A stretch of DNA of 64,000 nt, taken from positions 62,001 to 126,000 of the forward strand of contig PHEB01000002.1 in assembly GCA_002842735.1 (NCBI GenBank). Reading direction: 5' to 3'. Under the pieces are notes generated by a model that ran no database searches, had not been told where the DNA came from, and was given only the letters and a program-made list of their open reading frames with translations. This document shows positions 8,589 through 17,114 of this stretch, in pieces. Every line of letters starts with the position of its first letter. The first letter of the stretch is position 1. Origin of the DNA: Alphaproteobacteria bacterium HGW-Alphaproteobacteria-7 (lineage in GTDB: Bacteria > Pseudomonadota > Alphaproteobacteria > Sphingomonadales > Sphingomonadaceae). The translations under genes and the position numbers were made by a program.

Positions 8589-9638
8589 TCAAACATCCTC
8601 TGCCGTCCGGATGATCCAGGCGTTGTGAATCAGCGGCCGCCCGGATGCGTCAAGACGAGGCGCAAACTGCGCCTCCTTGTTGGGTTTGATCGGTTGCGGA
8701 ACCCGCCTTCGCCGCCCGGGGGTGAGATCCGCTGGCGAATCGATCACCCAAACGCCGTGGAGCGGAGGCGCGCGCTCCAGCGCTTCCTCCCGGCTGATCG
8801 GTTCAAGATCAAGTTCGAGCTGGTCGGGGTTGGCTTTTTGCCGCGCCTGCCGCCGCCGTTCGAGCCAGATCGGCGCAAACCGCCCGATTTCCGAAAGCCG
8901 CAAGCCGCGATAGCGGCCAAGCACCGCAATCGCGACACCTGTGAATGCCGGCATCAGCAGCGGCGACCATTCGATCAGCGCCAGCGCAAAATCCGACACC
9001 ATCACGAATTGGATGACCACCGCCAGAATGAAGGTGTTGAACGCCATCTTCGCCGCCGGTTTCGGCCCGTCCTTGTCCCATTGTTTGAACCAGCGTTCGA
9101 CAACCAGCGCGCAGACGATCACCGGGAAGGCATCGACCTGCAACTGGGTATCAAGGATCATCAGCAAGGCCACCAGCACCAGCACGATCAGCGAAATCAG
9201 CACGCCCAGAAACCCCACGCGCGTCATCCGCAATTTGAGCAAGGTGGGGGTGACAATCATGCCGGCCAGCACCGATGATCCCAGCACCACCGGCCCCATG
9301 ATCGGGCCGATTTGCAGGAACGCCAGCGCGATCAGCATCGGGGTGAACAGCCCGAACGCCTTCAACCCGATAAAGCTGCGCGCCAGCACCACCAGAAATG
9401 CGCCGAGCGGCAACACCATCAGCAGGTTCGATGGCTTCAGCCCCCAGATCGCCTGCGACGTCGCCACCCCTTCGAACGAAGATGGCAGGGCAAAGAAGGC
9501 CGAGGTATTGGCAAGGCCAAGCGCCACCAGCGCCGCGATGATCGCGCCGACAGCTATGCCTATGTAGAAAGGGCGCCTGACCTGCGGGGTTGCGCGCTTC
9601 CATATCTGGCTGAGTCTGGAGATCAGCTCAGAATGCAT
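8589..9638 (-). CDS. 7TM protein of the inactive-transglutaminase-linked type
   Basis: A 349-residue integral membrane protein with about seven hydrophobic helices (roughly residues 20-240) and a soluble C-terminal tail ending in NAWIIRTAEDV. The tract GLKAFGLFTPMLIALAF and the following glycine-rich helices match the 7TM region that in many proteobacteria is fused to an inactive transglutaminase-like domain. Here the N-terminal transglutaminase domain is absent, since only about 20 residues precede the first helix. The ATG at 9638 overlaps the stop of the barrel gene by 11 bases, so the track start at 9797 is rejected. In known systems this 7TM protein pairs with the ATP-grasp ligase encoded next. 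Confidence 0.78.
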   Translation of the reverse strand: MHSELISRLSQIWKRATPQVRRPFYIGIAVGAIIAALVALGLANTSAFFALPSSFEGVATSQAIWGLKPSNLLMVLPLGAFLVVLARSFIGLKAFGLFTPMLIALAFLQIGPIMGPVVLGSSVLAGMIVTPTLLKLRMTRVGFLGVLISLIVLVLVALLMILDTQLQVDAFPVIVCALVVERWFKQWDKDGPKPAAKMAFNTFILAVVIQFVMVSDFALALIEWSPLLMPAFTGVAIAVLGRYRGLRLSEIGRFAPIWLERRRQARQKANPDQLELDLEPISREEALERAPPLHGVWVIDSPADLTPGRRRRVPQPIKPNKEAQFAPRLDASGRPLIHNAWIIRTAEDV

Positions 9639-10542
9639 ATCCAACCGATAATGACAGCCGATAACCCTCGCGATCGCGGGCAGGTTCGTTGCTGCCGGCA
9701 AAGATGTATTTGGCCTCAGCCTCGATGCGCCACTTGCCCGGCCACCACAGCAGTTCGACTTCGGGGGCGACAAGGTTGTCGCGGCGCGGTTCACCATTAT
9801 CGGTGAGGCGGTTGTCGAACCGGGTGCGGATCACTTCGATGGCCGGGCGCACGCGCAGATCGGGGGTGATCGGGCGGGTATAGGCAACCCCGGCGGATTC
9901 GCGTTCAAAGCCGCGCCGCAGATCATCGGATTTGATCGATTCCGCGCGCAGATCAAACGCCAGATAGTGGTACCGCCCGAACCGGCGGCGATATTCCGCA
10001 TCAACGCGCGGGCCTTCGCCGGTGGTTTCGGCCAGCGCGCCATTGTCATATTCCCGCTCGCGCCAGGTGCCTTGCAGTCTGATGCGGTGTTTGCGATCGG
10101 ATTCCCACGTCAGCCGTGCAGAACCCTGCCATTCATCGGTGTCGTTGCTTTCCACCGAAACCATGTCATCGAAATGGCGGGCCTGAAGCTGGAGTTCCCA
10201 GTCCTTTTCGATATCGGTCTGGACGGTTGCGGTGAACCGGTCGCGGGCAATGTTGCGCCGCGCTTCGCCAAGCCGCAGCACCTCGATCCGGTCGGCTTCA
10301 AGCCGCAGCCGCACCCCGCGCTTTTCCAGCGCTACCCCCACTTGCCCGCGCACACTGATCGCTTCGCCATCAACGATCAGATCGCTGTCGCGGGTGGTGG
10401 TTTCGGCGCTGACCGTCTGCACTTCGATCCGCGCATCGGGTTCAAGCCGCCAGCCCCCATCTTGCGCGAAAGCAGGGTTGGCAACCAGCACAGCAAACAG
10501 CGCCGCCATCAGGGCGCTGAGCGCGCGCATGGAATGATTCAT
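9628..10542 (-). CDS. Outer-membrane beta-barrel protein, unknown function
   Basis: A 304-residue exported protein. A signal peptide ends at NPAFAQ, and the rest is made of short alternating strands (for example RLRLEADRIEVLRLG and HRIRLQGTWREREYDNG), ending YRLSLSVGYAF. A terminal aromatic residue after alternating hydrophobic positions is the usual outer-membrane insertion signal. No specific family is recognised. It is the first gene of the operon with the 7TM and ATP-grasp proteins, and its last 11 bases overlap the next start. This suggests the operon acts across the envelope. The second ATG, four codons in, is an alternative start. Confidence 0.72.
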   Translation of the reverse strand: MNHSMRALSALMAALFAVLVANPAFAQDGGWRLEPDARIEVQTVSAETTTRDSDLIVDGEAISVRGQVGVALEKRGVRLRLEADRIEVLRLGEARRNIARDRFTATVQTDIEKDWELQLQARHFDDMVSVESNDTDEWQGSARLTWESDRKHRIRLQGTWREREYDNGALAETTGEGPRVDAEYRRRFGRYHYLAFDLRAESIKSDDLRRGFERESAGVAYTRPITPDLRVRPAIEVIRTRFDNRLTDNGEPRRDNLVAPEVELLWWPGKWRIEAEAKYIFAGSNEPARDREGYRLSLSVGYAF

Positions 10543-10641
10543 TGAGTTAGCCCCCGTTGACTTACGTAGGGCTACGGCAAGGGTGTTTAGGAATTCCTAA
10601 CCACGGTCATAAACCATAGTCGGGATCGCCTCTTAGAACGC

Positions 10642-10677
10642 AAAAGGGGCGGAAGGCCGCTATCGGCCCTCCGCCCC
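10642..10677 (-). terminator. Intrinsic terminator of the first TonB receptor gene
   Basis: On the minus strand a strong hairpin AGGGGCGGAGGGCCG...CGGCCTTCCGCCCC is followed by TTTTGCG. It lies just after the stop codon of the receptor gene ending at 10715. Confidence 0.8.
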
Positions 10678-10714
10678 TCATGCCCAAGATCTTTGCTTGG
10701 GTCGGGTATTCCGA

Positions 10715-13093
10715 TCAGAAGCGGGCGGACACTTCCACCCCGTAAAACTGCGATTCTGCCGGAATGAAGGTGGGGATGGTGAAGGCTCCGCCGGTATTGC
10801 CCGCGTCGAGCAGGTATTTCTTGTCGAATGCATTGCGGATGAAGCCGGCAATTTCATAACGATCATCGCCAAAACTGACCCCGGCCCGCGCATTCACCAG
10901 CGTTACCGCCTTTTGCGAGATCAGCGGATTGTTCGGCACTTCAAAGAAGATGCGGCTGCGATGCGTGACGCTGGGCGTGGCGAAGAAGCGCATACCGTTG
11001 CCCATGTCATAATCGACGCTGAAACCGCCCGATGCCTGAAATTTGGGCTGCAGGCGGAACCGCGCGCCGGAGAAAGCGGGCGAGAACGCACCGTCCTTGT
11101 CGATGCCGCCGTCGATATAGCCGAAATTGCCGAACAGTTGCAGCCAGTCAGTAGCCTCGACCGACAATTCCCCCTCGATCCCGAGGTTCGATGCGCTGCC
11201 CGCGCTCTGGGTGACGAAGGCACCGGTCGGGTTGCCATCGTCATCAAGCTGCGCAACGCTGACCTGGAAGCCCTTATATTCCTGATAATAGACGCCCAGT
11301 GATCCCGAAACGGGGCCGCTGGCCAGCTTGATCCCACCTTCGTAGTTCCACACCGTTTCTTGCGGAACGTCAGTCCGGTTGGGGACGACATTGGCCCCGT
11401 CGCGCCGCGCGCCCAACTGCACCACCGGCGAGCGGCGGCCCTTGGAGACAGTGGCGAACACGTTGACGTCATCGTTGATCCGGTAAAGCGCGTTGAAGCG
11501 CGGCAGCCACGCGGTAAAGCTGTCCTTGGCGGTGAAGGTCTGGCCGCCGGTATCGATCTGGCCGGGGATCAGCGGGGCACCGCTCAGCACGCTGTTCGGG
11601 ACATTGGCAAAGAAGCCCGATTCGCGATCTTCATCAAGGAAGCGCAGGCCAGCGGTCAGCTCCAACGCATTTGTGGCGATCCAGGTGACGTCGGCGAACA
11701 CCGAATAGGCTTCGTTGCGGCCCTGATTTTCGAACACCGAAGCGTAGGGGATCGCCTGAAATGCGCCTGACGTCAAAAGGCCCGTGACAGCCGTTGACGG
11801 GACAGAACCGTCTGCCGCGACACAGGGGATGCCGGGGATCAGCGGCGCACCGAACAGGCCTGACAGGCATTGCAGGAACAACCCTTCCTCGGTCGCGAAG
11901 GGCACGTTCTGGCGGCCATCCTCGATAAAGATGTTCCACCCCGCGCTCGCGCGCAGAGCGCTGCCCTGATAGGTAAAGCGGCCTTCGTGGCTGACCTGCC
12001 AGCCATCCGCGATCTCGGTGAATTCAAGGAACGGGGCAGCCGTGCCATCGGCGTCGAACACTTCGCGGCTGTCGAATTCGCGGTAACCATTGACGGTGGT
12101 GAAGGTCCAACCGTCGGCAAACTGGTATTCGGCCGTGAGATTGAGGTCGTAAACTTCGCGGTTCAGGCCCAGCTGATCGTCGCCCAACACCGCCGCGCCC
12201 GCTGGATTGCCGCCGAGGTTGGCGGCCTCGAACGCATTGGCCGGGCCACCCGGCGCGCCTGCGAAGGCCGGGAAGGTGCCCGAAATGAACGGCGTGCCGC
12301 CATTGCGCTGCTGATCATAGGTGGCGATCAGATCGACCGTGAAATCGGCCGTGGGTGCATAGCGGATCGACCCGCGCACACCGAACTGATCCTGCGCGTA
12401 GAGTTCTTCTTCCTGCGCCGGGTTGAGGTTTTCGATAAAGCCATCGCGGGTGCGCCATTCAAACGCGATGCGCGCGGCCAGCACGTCCGACCCGGCGTTC
12501 AGGTGTCCGCCGAGCAAAGTCTGGTCGAAATTGCCATAGCCGCCGCGGATCTCGCCCGAAAACCCTTCGCGCGGGCGGGCCGAGACGAGGCTGATCGCGC
12601 CCACGGCGGATGCGGTGCCGAACAAGGTCGCCTGCGGGCCTTTGATCACCTCGACGCGTTCGAGATCGTAGATCGCCTGATACGACCCGCGCGAGCGCGA
12701 GATGTCGACGCCGTTGTAGTAAAGCGTGACACGCGGGCCTTGCTGCGAGGAACCGCTGTCCGAAGTGATGCCGCGGATAACAATGCCGGGGTTATTGGCG
12801 CTTTGTTCCTGAATCAGCAGGCCAGGGACGTAATTGGAAAGCTCATCCAGATCGGTAACGCCCAGCTGCCTGATCCGTTCGCCGCTGGTGGCGGTGATGG
12901 TGATCGGCACGTCCTGAACCCGCTGTTCGACCTTTTGGGCCGTCACAACAATCTGGTTGCCGTAAGTCTTTTCATCAGCCGCCGGGCCTTCGGCATCTTG
13001 CGCAAACGCGGCCTGAGAGGTGGTGGCAAGCGCGCCAGTCAACGAGGCGGTAAGCGCGATCAGAGAGACGCGCGAAAGCGGGGTGCGGAGCAT
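10715..13093 (-). CDS. TonB-dependent receptor (substrate unknown)
   Basis: A 792-residue outer-membrane active transporter. A signal peptide is followed by a TonB-box-like QIVVTAQK, a plug domain with DVPITITATSGERI, LERVEVIKGPQATLFG and AVGAISLVSARP, then a long 22-strand barrel ending FYGVEVSARF with the terminal aromatic residue expected for BAM insertion. The family imports siderophores, vitamins, sugars or other compounds using TonB-ExbBD. Nothing adjacent identifies the ligand: ftsK lies upstream and the gene is monocistronic with its own terminator. Sphingomonads carry many such receptors, so specificity is left open. Confidence 0.9.
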   Translation of the reverse strand: MLRTPLSRVSLIALTASLTGALATTSQAAFAQDAEGPAADEKTYGNQIVVTAQKVEQRVQDVPITITATSGERIRQLGVTDLDELSNYVPGLLIQEQSANNPGIVIRGITSDSGSSQQGPRVTLYYNGVDISRSRGSYQAIYDLERVEVIKGPQATLFGTASAVGAISLVSARPREGFSGEIRGGYGNFDQTLLGGHLNAGSDVLAARIAFEWRTRDGFIENLNPAQEEELYAQDQFGVRGSIRYAPTADFTVDLIATYDQQRNGGTPFISGTFPAFAGAPGGPANAFEAANLGGNPAGAAVLGDDQLGLNREVYDLNLTAEYQFADGWTFTTVNGYREFDSREVFDADGTAAPFLEFTEIADGWQVSHEGRFTYQGSALRASAGWNIFIEDGRQNVPFATEEGLFLQCLSGLFGAPLIPGIPCVAADGSVPSTAVTGLLTSGAFQAIPYASVFENQGRNEAYSVFADVTWIATNALELTAGLRFLDEDRESGFFANVPNSVLSGAPLIPGQIDTGGQTFTAKDSFTAWLPRFNALYRINDDVNVFATVSKGRRSPVVQLGARRDGANVVPNRTDVPQETVWNYEGGIKLASGPVSGSLGVYYQEYKGFQVSVAQLDDDGNPTGAFVTQSAGSASNLGIEGELSVEATDWLQLFGNFGYIDGGIDKDGAFSPAFSGARFRLQPKFQASGGFSVDYDMGNGMRFFATPSVTHRSRIFFEVPNNPLISQKAVTLVNARAGVSFGDDRYEIAGFIRNAFDKKYLLDAGNTGGAFTIPTFIPAESQFYGVEVSARF

Positions 13094-13235
13094 CTAAGCA
13101 GGCCCTTCTTGGTGGAGAGAGGCCTTGCCCGTGGCAGGTGTTGGTGACGCCGCGGCGACGGTGTGATGAAGCGCGCGTTACAGCGGTTTTACAGTTCCAA
13201 GACGTTGCATTCCTGCATCGCCACGCCAGTCGGCA

Positions 13236-15632
13236 TCACAACGGGTTCCCATCCCGATCGCGGTAAATCTCGCGCCGCCCGACATGGTTGGCGGGGCCGA
13301 CAAGGCCGTCTTCCTCCATCCGCTCGATCCACTTGGCGGCGGTGTTGTAGCCCACGCCCATCTGGCGCTGGAGCCACGAACCCGATGCCTTCTGGTTTTC
13401 GATCACGATCTGGCAGGCCTGGCGATATTTGCGTTCTTCGGGGTTGTCCGAAGCGGTGAATTCGTCCTCGAACCCGAACCCGCCGTCTTCGGGTTCCTCG
13501 GTCACGGCGTCGACATATTCGGGCGCGCCCTGACCGCGCCAGAAATCGGCGACGGCTTCCACTTCCTCATCCGAAACGAACGGGCCGTGGACGCGCACCA
13601 TCGCGCCGGTGTTGGGTTTGTAGAGCATATCGCCCTTGCCCAGCAGCTGTTCCGCGCCCTGTTCGCCCAGAATCGTGCGGCTGTCGATCCGGCTGGTGAC
13701 TTTGAAGCTGATGCGGGTCGGCAGGTTGGCCTTGATCACCCCGGTGATGACATCGACCGAGGGGCGCTGGGTTGCCATGATCAGGTGGATACCCGCCGCG
13801 CGGCTTTTCTGGCTGAGGCGCTGGATCAGCACTTCGATTTCCTTGCCGATGGTGACCATCAGATCGGCGAGTTCGTCAACGATCAGCACGATCTGGGGCA
13901 GCGGCTGGTAATCGAGCTGTTCTTCCTCGAACATCTGTTCGCCGGTTTCAGGATCGAACCCGGTCTGCACCCGGCGGCCCAGCGGCTTGCCCTTGGCAAT
14001 TGCGGCGCTGACTTTTTCATTGAAGGAATGGATGTTGCGGCTGCTGACCGCGCTCATCATCCGGTAACGCCGCTCCATCTCCTCGACCGCCCATTTCAGC
14101 GCGCGCACCGATTTGTGCGGCTCTGTCACCACGGGGGAGAGCAGGTGCGGGATATCGTCATAGGTCTTGAGTTCGAGCACCTTGGGATCGATCAGGATCA
14201 GCCGCAGTTCGGATGGCGTGAAGCGATAGAGCAGGCTCAGCAGGATCACGTTCAGCCCGACCGACTTGCCCGATCCGGTGGTGCCCGCGACCAGCAAGTG
14301 CGGCATCGCGGCGAGATCGGCGATGATCGGTTCGCCCGCAATATCCTTGCCCAGAATGATCGGCAGGCTGCCCTTGGCCTCGGCAAAATCGGCGCAGGCG
14401 GCGAGTTCTTTCAGCATCACCATCTGGCGATCCTGATTGGGCAATTCGATGCCCATGACCGTGCGCCCGGGGATCGGCGCGACGCGCGCGCTGATGGCGC
14501 TCATGTTGCGGGCGATGTCTTCGGCAAGGCCAATCACCCGGCTGGCCTTGATCCCCGGCGCGGGTTCTAATTCATACATCGTCACCACCGGGCCGGTGCG
14601 CACGGCGGTAATTTCACCCTTCACATTGAAATCATCGAGCACATTTTCGAGCAGCCGGGCGTTGCGTTCCAGCGCCATCTTGTCGAGCTTTGGCGCTTTG
14701 TCGGCGGGCGGTTCGGCCAGCAGATCGAGGCTGGGCAGGTTGTAGGCGGCGAACATATCGGCCTGCGCGGTCTTGGGGGCCAGCGCGCGTTTTGGCGGGG
14801 CGGAGGGATCGCTGATTTCGGGCGCGCGGCGCGGGCGGTCATCGGCCGGGGGCGTTACACCCTTGGCAACGCGGCGCGGGCGGACGGTGGGGGCATCATC
14901 GTCATCCCCGGTGAACGCCAACGCGGCGGCGCGTTTGCGACCGGGCAGCGGCAGGCGGCGCAGCAGCCCGCCCAGCGATCCGCCGCCAAGGAAATCGGGC
15001 AGGCTGAGCAACATCCGCCAATCGATCGCGAAAATCCGGGTCAGCAATGCCACCCCGACCGCCAAACAGACAAACGCCGCGCCGAAGATCACCCAGCCCT
15101 GCGCCTCAGCACCGAACCGCGCCGCCACTGCCTGAATCGCTCCAGCGCCAAGCAGCCCGGCCAGCCCCCCCGCCTGTGCGGGCAAGGTGCCGCCCGGCGA
15201 CTGAAAAGCGAGCGCCAGCACAGCGGCGATCAGCGTCATCGCGATCAGCAGCAGGCCGGCGGGCAGCCACCACGGCGTGGTTTCGGGCGCGTCGCCATTC
15301 TCCACATCGCGCCACAGCTTGCGCGCCGAGATATACAGCAGCGGCAACAGCAGCACGCCGGGCAGGCCGAAAATCAGAAACACCCGGTCGGCCACCCATG
15401 CGCCGGGCGCGCCCATCCAGTTGGCGACCTGCGCCGGATCGGCGGCGGTCGACGGGCTGGGGTCTGTCTGGGTGTAGCTGATGAGCGCCAGCGCTAGGAA
15501 CACCGCTGCCGCCAGCAGCAGCCCCGCGCCTGTCATCTGCGCAAGGCGGCGCAACGACCGGCGCAGACCTGCGCGCCATTCGGCATCGGTCTTGCGACCG
15601 GGTTTGCTGGGTAGGGCCGCGCGGCTGGCCAT
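13236..15632 (-). CDS. ftsK: DNA translocase FtsK
   Basis: A 798-residue septal DNA pump that clears the chromosome terminus and activates XerCD at dif. It has an N-terminal set of four transmembrane helices (about residues 30-200), an Ala/Pro/Arg linker, then the RecA-like motor with Walker A GTTGSGKSVGLN and Walker B IVLIVDELADLM. The C-terminal gamma winged helix (YNTAAKWIERMEEDGLVGPA) reads KOPS polarity. The start was moved to 15632 because GGAG lies 9 bases before that ATG. Length is normal for alphaproteobacteria. It lies upstream of the TonB receptor gene on the same strand, separated by about 140 bases. Confidence 0.95.
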   Translation of the reverse strand: MASRAALPSKPGRKTDAEWRAGLRRSLRRLAQMTGAGLLLAAAVFLALALISYTQTDPSPSTAADPAQVANWMGAPGAWVADRVFLIFGLPGVLLLPLLYISARKLWRDVENGDAPETTPWWLPAGLLLIAMTLIAAVLALAFQSPGGTLPAQAGGLAGLLGAGAIQAVAARFGAEAQGWVIFGAAFVCLAVGVALLTRIFAIDWRMLLSLPDFLGGGSLGGLLRRLPLPGRKRAAALAFTGDDDDAPTVRPRRVAKGVTPPADDRPRRAPEISDPSAPPKRALAPKTAQADMFAAYNLPSLDLLAEPPADKAPKLDKMALERNARLLENVLDDFNVKGEITAVRTGPVVTMYELEPAPGIKASRVIGLAEDIARNMSAISARVAPIPGRTVMGIELPNQDRQMVMLKELAACADFAEAKGSLPIILGKDIAGEPIIADLAAMPHLLVAGTTGSGKSVGLNVILLSLLYRFTPSELRLILIDPKVLELKTYDDIPHLLSPVVTEPHKSVRALKWAVEEMERRYRMMSAVSSRNIHSFNEKVSAAIAKGKPLGRRVQTGFDPETGEQMFEEEQLDYQPLPQIVLIVDELADLMVTIGKEIEVLIQRLSQKSRAAGIHLIMATQRPSVDVITGVIKANLPTRISFKVTSRIDSRTILGEQGAEQLLGKGDMLYKPNTGAMVRVHGPFVSDEEVEAVADFWRGQGAPEYVDAVTEEPEDGGFGFEDEFTASDNPEERKYRQACQIVIENQKASGSWLQRQMGVGYNTAAKWIERMEEDGLVGPANHVGRREIYRDRDGNPL

Positions 15633-15708
15633 GTGTTTGTCTCCTGCGTGGAACACATCATGAATCCTACGCGAGTCCGGGTCAAGCGATGTGCGACAAA
15701 CCGTGCTC

Positions 15709-16242
15709 TTAACTCAACCCATCAATCGCCGCCCAGCGCCGCCAATCGAGTTCGCGGGCACGCTCTGCCGTCATGCCGCCAAGCGCGATCACCGGCATTT
15801 CGGCCTGCACGGCGAGTTCGCGAAACTTTTCGGGGCCAAAGCATTCGTCGCCGGGATGCGAGCGGGTCGGGAAGACGGGCGACAGGAACACCCCGTGCGC
15901 CCCGGCGCGGTTGGCGAGCGCAATCTCGCGCGCATCATGCGCCGTCGCGAGGCGCAGCAGGTCAGGGAGCTTGCCGAGCTTTTCCGGCGGGCCGTAGATT
16001 CCGTCCGCGCCCCATTCCTGCGCCAGTTCGGCCGGGCCGGACAGGATCACCAGATGGTCGCCCGCGCGCGCGGCTGCGGCAAGTGCATCGAACCGCTGGC
16101 GGCGGGCCTTGTCGTCAAGATGGTAGTGCCTGAACACAAAGGCATTGCCGCGCGGCAGGTGTGCGAGCGCGCGCTCCAGCACCGCGTCATTGCGTTCATC
16201 GCTCAGCAGCCACAGGGCGGGCAGGGGATTGGCGCGCGTCAT
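15709..16242 (-). CDS. Thiamine phosphate synthase-like (ThiE/TenI fold) protein
   Basis: A 177-residue TIM-barrel protein of the ThiE/TenI family. ThiE joins the thiazole and pyrimidine moieties of thiamine; TenI homologues isomerise the thiazole. Visible motifs are GADGIYGPPEKL, NRAGAHGVFLSPVFPTRSHP and VIALGGMTAERA, the last forming the phosphate-binding end of the barrel. It is shorter than ordinary ThiE (about 210 residues) and lacks an obvious N-terminal pyrimidine-binding segment, so catalysis is uncertain. No other thi gene is nearby. The start at 16242 gives a 22-base divergent spacing from yggS; the longer track ORF would run through yggS and is rejected. Confidence 0.75.
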   Translation of the reverse strand: MTRANPLPALWLLSDERNDAVLERALAHLPRGNAFVFRHYHLDDKARRQRFDALAAAARAGDHLVILSGPAELAQEWGADGIYGPPEKLGKLPDLLRLATAHDAREIALANRAGAHGVFLSPVFPTRSHPGDECFGPEKFRELAVQAEMPVIALGGMTAERARELDWRRWAAIDGLS

Positions 16243-16264
16243 TGACCCGCTATAGAGCGGCACC

Positions 16265-16927
16265 ATGAATAATGCAGCCTCCCGCCTCGAAACCGTCCGC
16301 GCCAATATCGCCAAGGTGTGCAAGCCCGCGCGGCGCGCGCCTGCGGATGTCACGTTGATCGCGGTCAGCAAGACCCACGGCCCCGAAACGATTGTCCCGC
16401 TGATCGCAGCGGGCCAGCGCGTGTTCGGCGAAAACCGGGTGCAGGAAGCAGCTGGCAAGTGGCCTGCCCTGCGCGCGGAATATCCCGATATTGAACTGCA
16501 TCTGATCGGCCAGTTGCAATCGAACAAGGCCGAAGAGGCGGTCGCGCTGTTCGATTATATTCACGCGCTCGACCGGCCGAGCCTGCTCGCCGCGCTGGCC
16601 AGGGCGATGGACAAGGCGGAGCGGCGCGTGCCGTGTTTCGTGCAGGTCAATATCGGCGATGAACCGCAGAAGGGCGGCTGCCCGATCAGCGAACTGCCCG
16701 CGTTCATTGCCGCCGTGCGCGCCGCCTATGTGCCGCTTGCCGGGCTGATGTGCATCCCGCCCGCCGACACCGAAGCTGCGCCGTTTTTTGCGCTGCTGGC
16801 GAAGCTGGCGGCGGATCATGGGATCACCGGCCTGAGCATGGGGATGAGCGGCGATTATGAAACTGCAGTGATGCTGGGTGCGACCCATGTAAGGGTCGGA
16901 ACCGCGCTGTTCGGCGCGCGGGTGTAA
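16265..16927 (+). CDS. yggS: YggS family PLP homeostasis protein
   Basis: A 220-residue cytosolic protein that binds pyridoxal 5'-phosphate and keeps vitamin B6 and amino-acid pools balanced. The PLP lysine is in VTLIAVSKTHG; GENRVQEAAGKW, LHLIGQLQSNKAEEA, MCIPPADTE and LSMGMSGDYETAVMLGATHVRVGTALFG are all family hallmarks, the last two holding the phosphate. Length and start are normal. It is divergent from the ThiE-like gene, and an array of 34-bp repeats follows the stop. Confidence 0.94.
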   Translation: MNNAASRLETVRANIAKVCKPARRAPADVTLIAVSKTHGPETIVPLIAAGQRVFGENRVQEAAGKWPALRAEYPDIELHLIGQLQSNKAEEAVALFDYIHALDRPSLLAALARAMDKAERRVPCFVQVNIGDEPQKGGCPISELPAFIAAVRAAYVPLAGLMCIPPADTEAAPFFALLAKLAADHGITGLSMGMSGDYETAVMLGATHVRVGTALFGARV

Positions 16928-16931
16928 ACCG

Positions 16932-17058
16932 CCTCAAGCAGCGCAGCGGTAGGCAGACAAGAACGCCTCAAGTAGCGAAGCGGTAGGCGAGCAAGAACAC
17001 CTCAAGTAGCGAAGCGGTAGGCGAGCAAGAACACCTCACGTAGCGAAGCGGTAGGCGA
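16932..17058. repeat. Tandem 34-bp direct repeats (three full units and a partial fourth)
   Basis: The unit begins CCTCAAGTAGCGAAGCGGTA and recurs exactly every 34 bases at 16932, 16966, 17000 and 17034. Units two and three are identical; the first has a few changes and the last breaks off into the terminator. There are no spacers, so it is not a CRISPR. It fills the gap between yggS and the terminator of the second TonB receptor gene. Confidence 0.9.
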
Positions 17059-17059
17059 C

Positions 17060-17089
17060 AAAAAAGGGCGCCCCGTTGCCGGAGCGCCC
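17060..17089 (-). terminator. Intrinsic terminator of the second TonB receptor gene
   Basis: The minus strand reads GGGCGCTCCG-GCAA-CGGGGCGCCC followed by six T residues: a ten-pair stem capped by a GNRA tetraloop. It lies 25 bases after the receptor stop codon. Facing it, the tandem repeats end at the T tract. Confidence 0.9.
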
Positions 17090-17114
17090 CCTGTTGCGGG
17101 TGATTGCTAACCGC

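Noticed and set aside
16932-17058. Possible CRISPR array
   Set aside because: Units are contiguous with no unique spacers, too few, and no cas genes are nearby.
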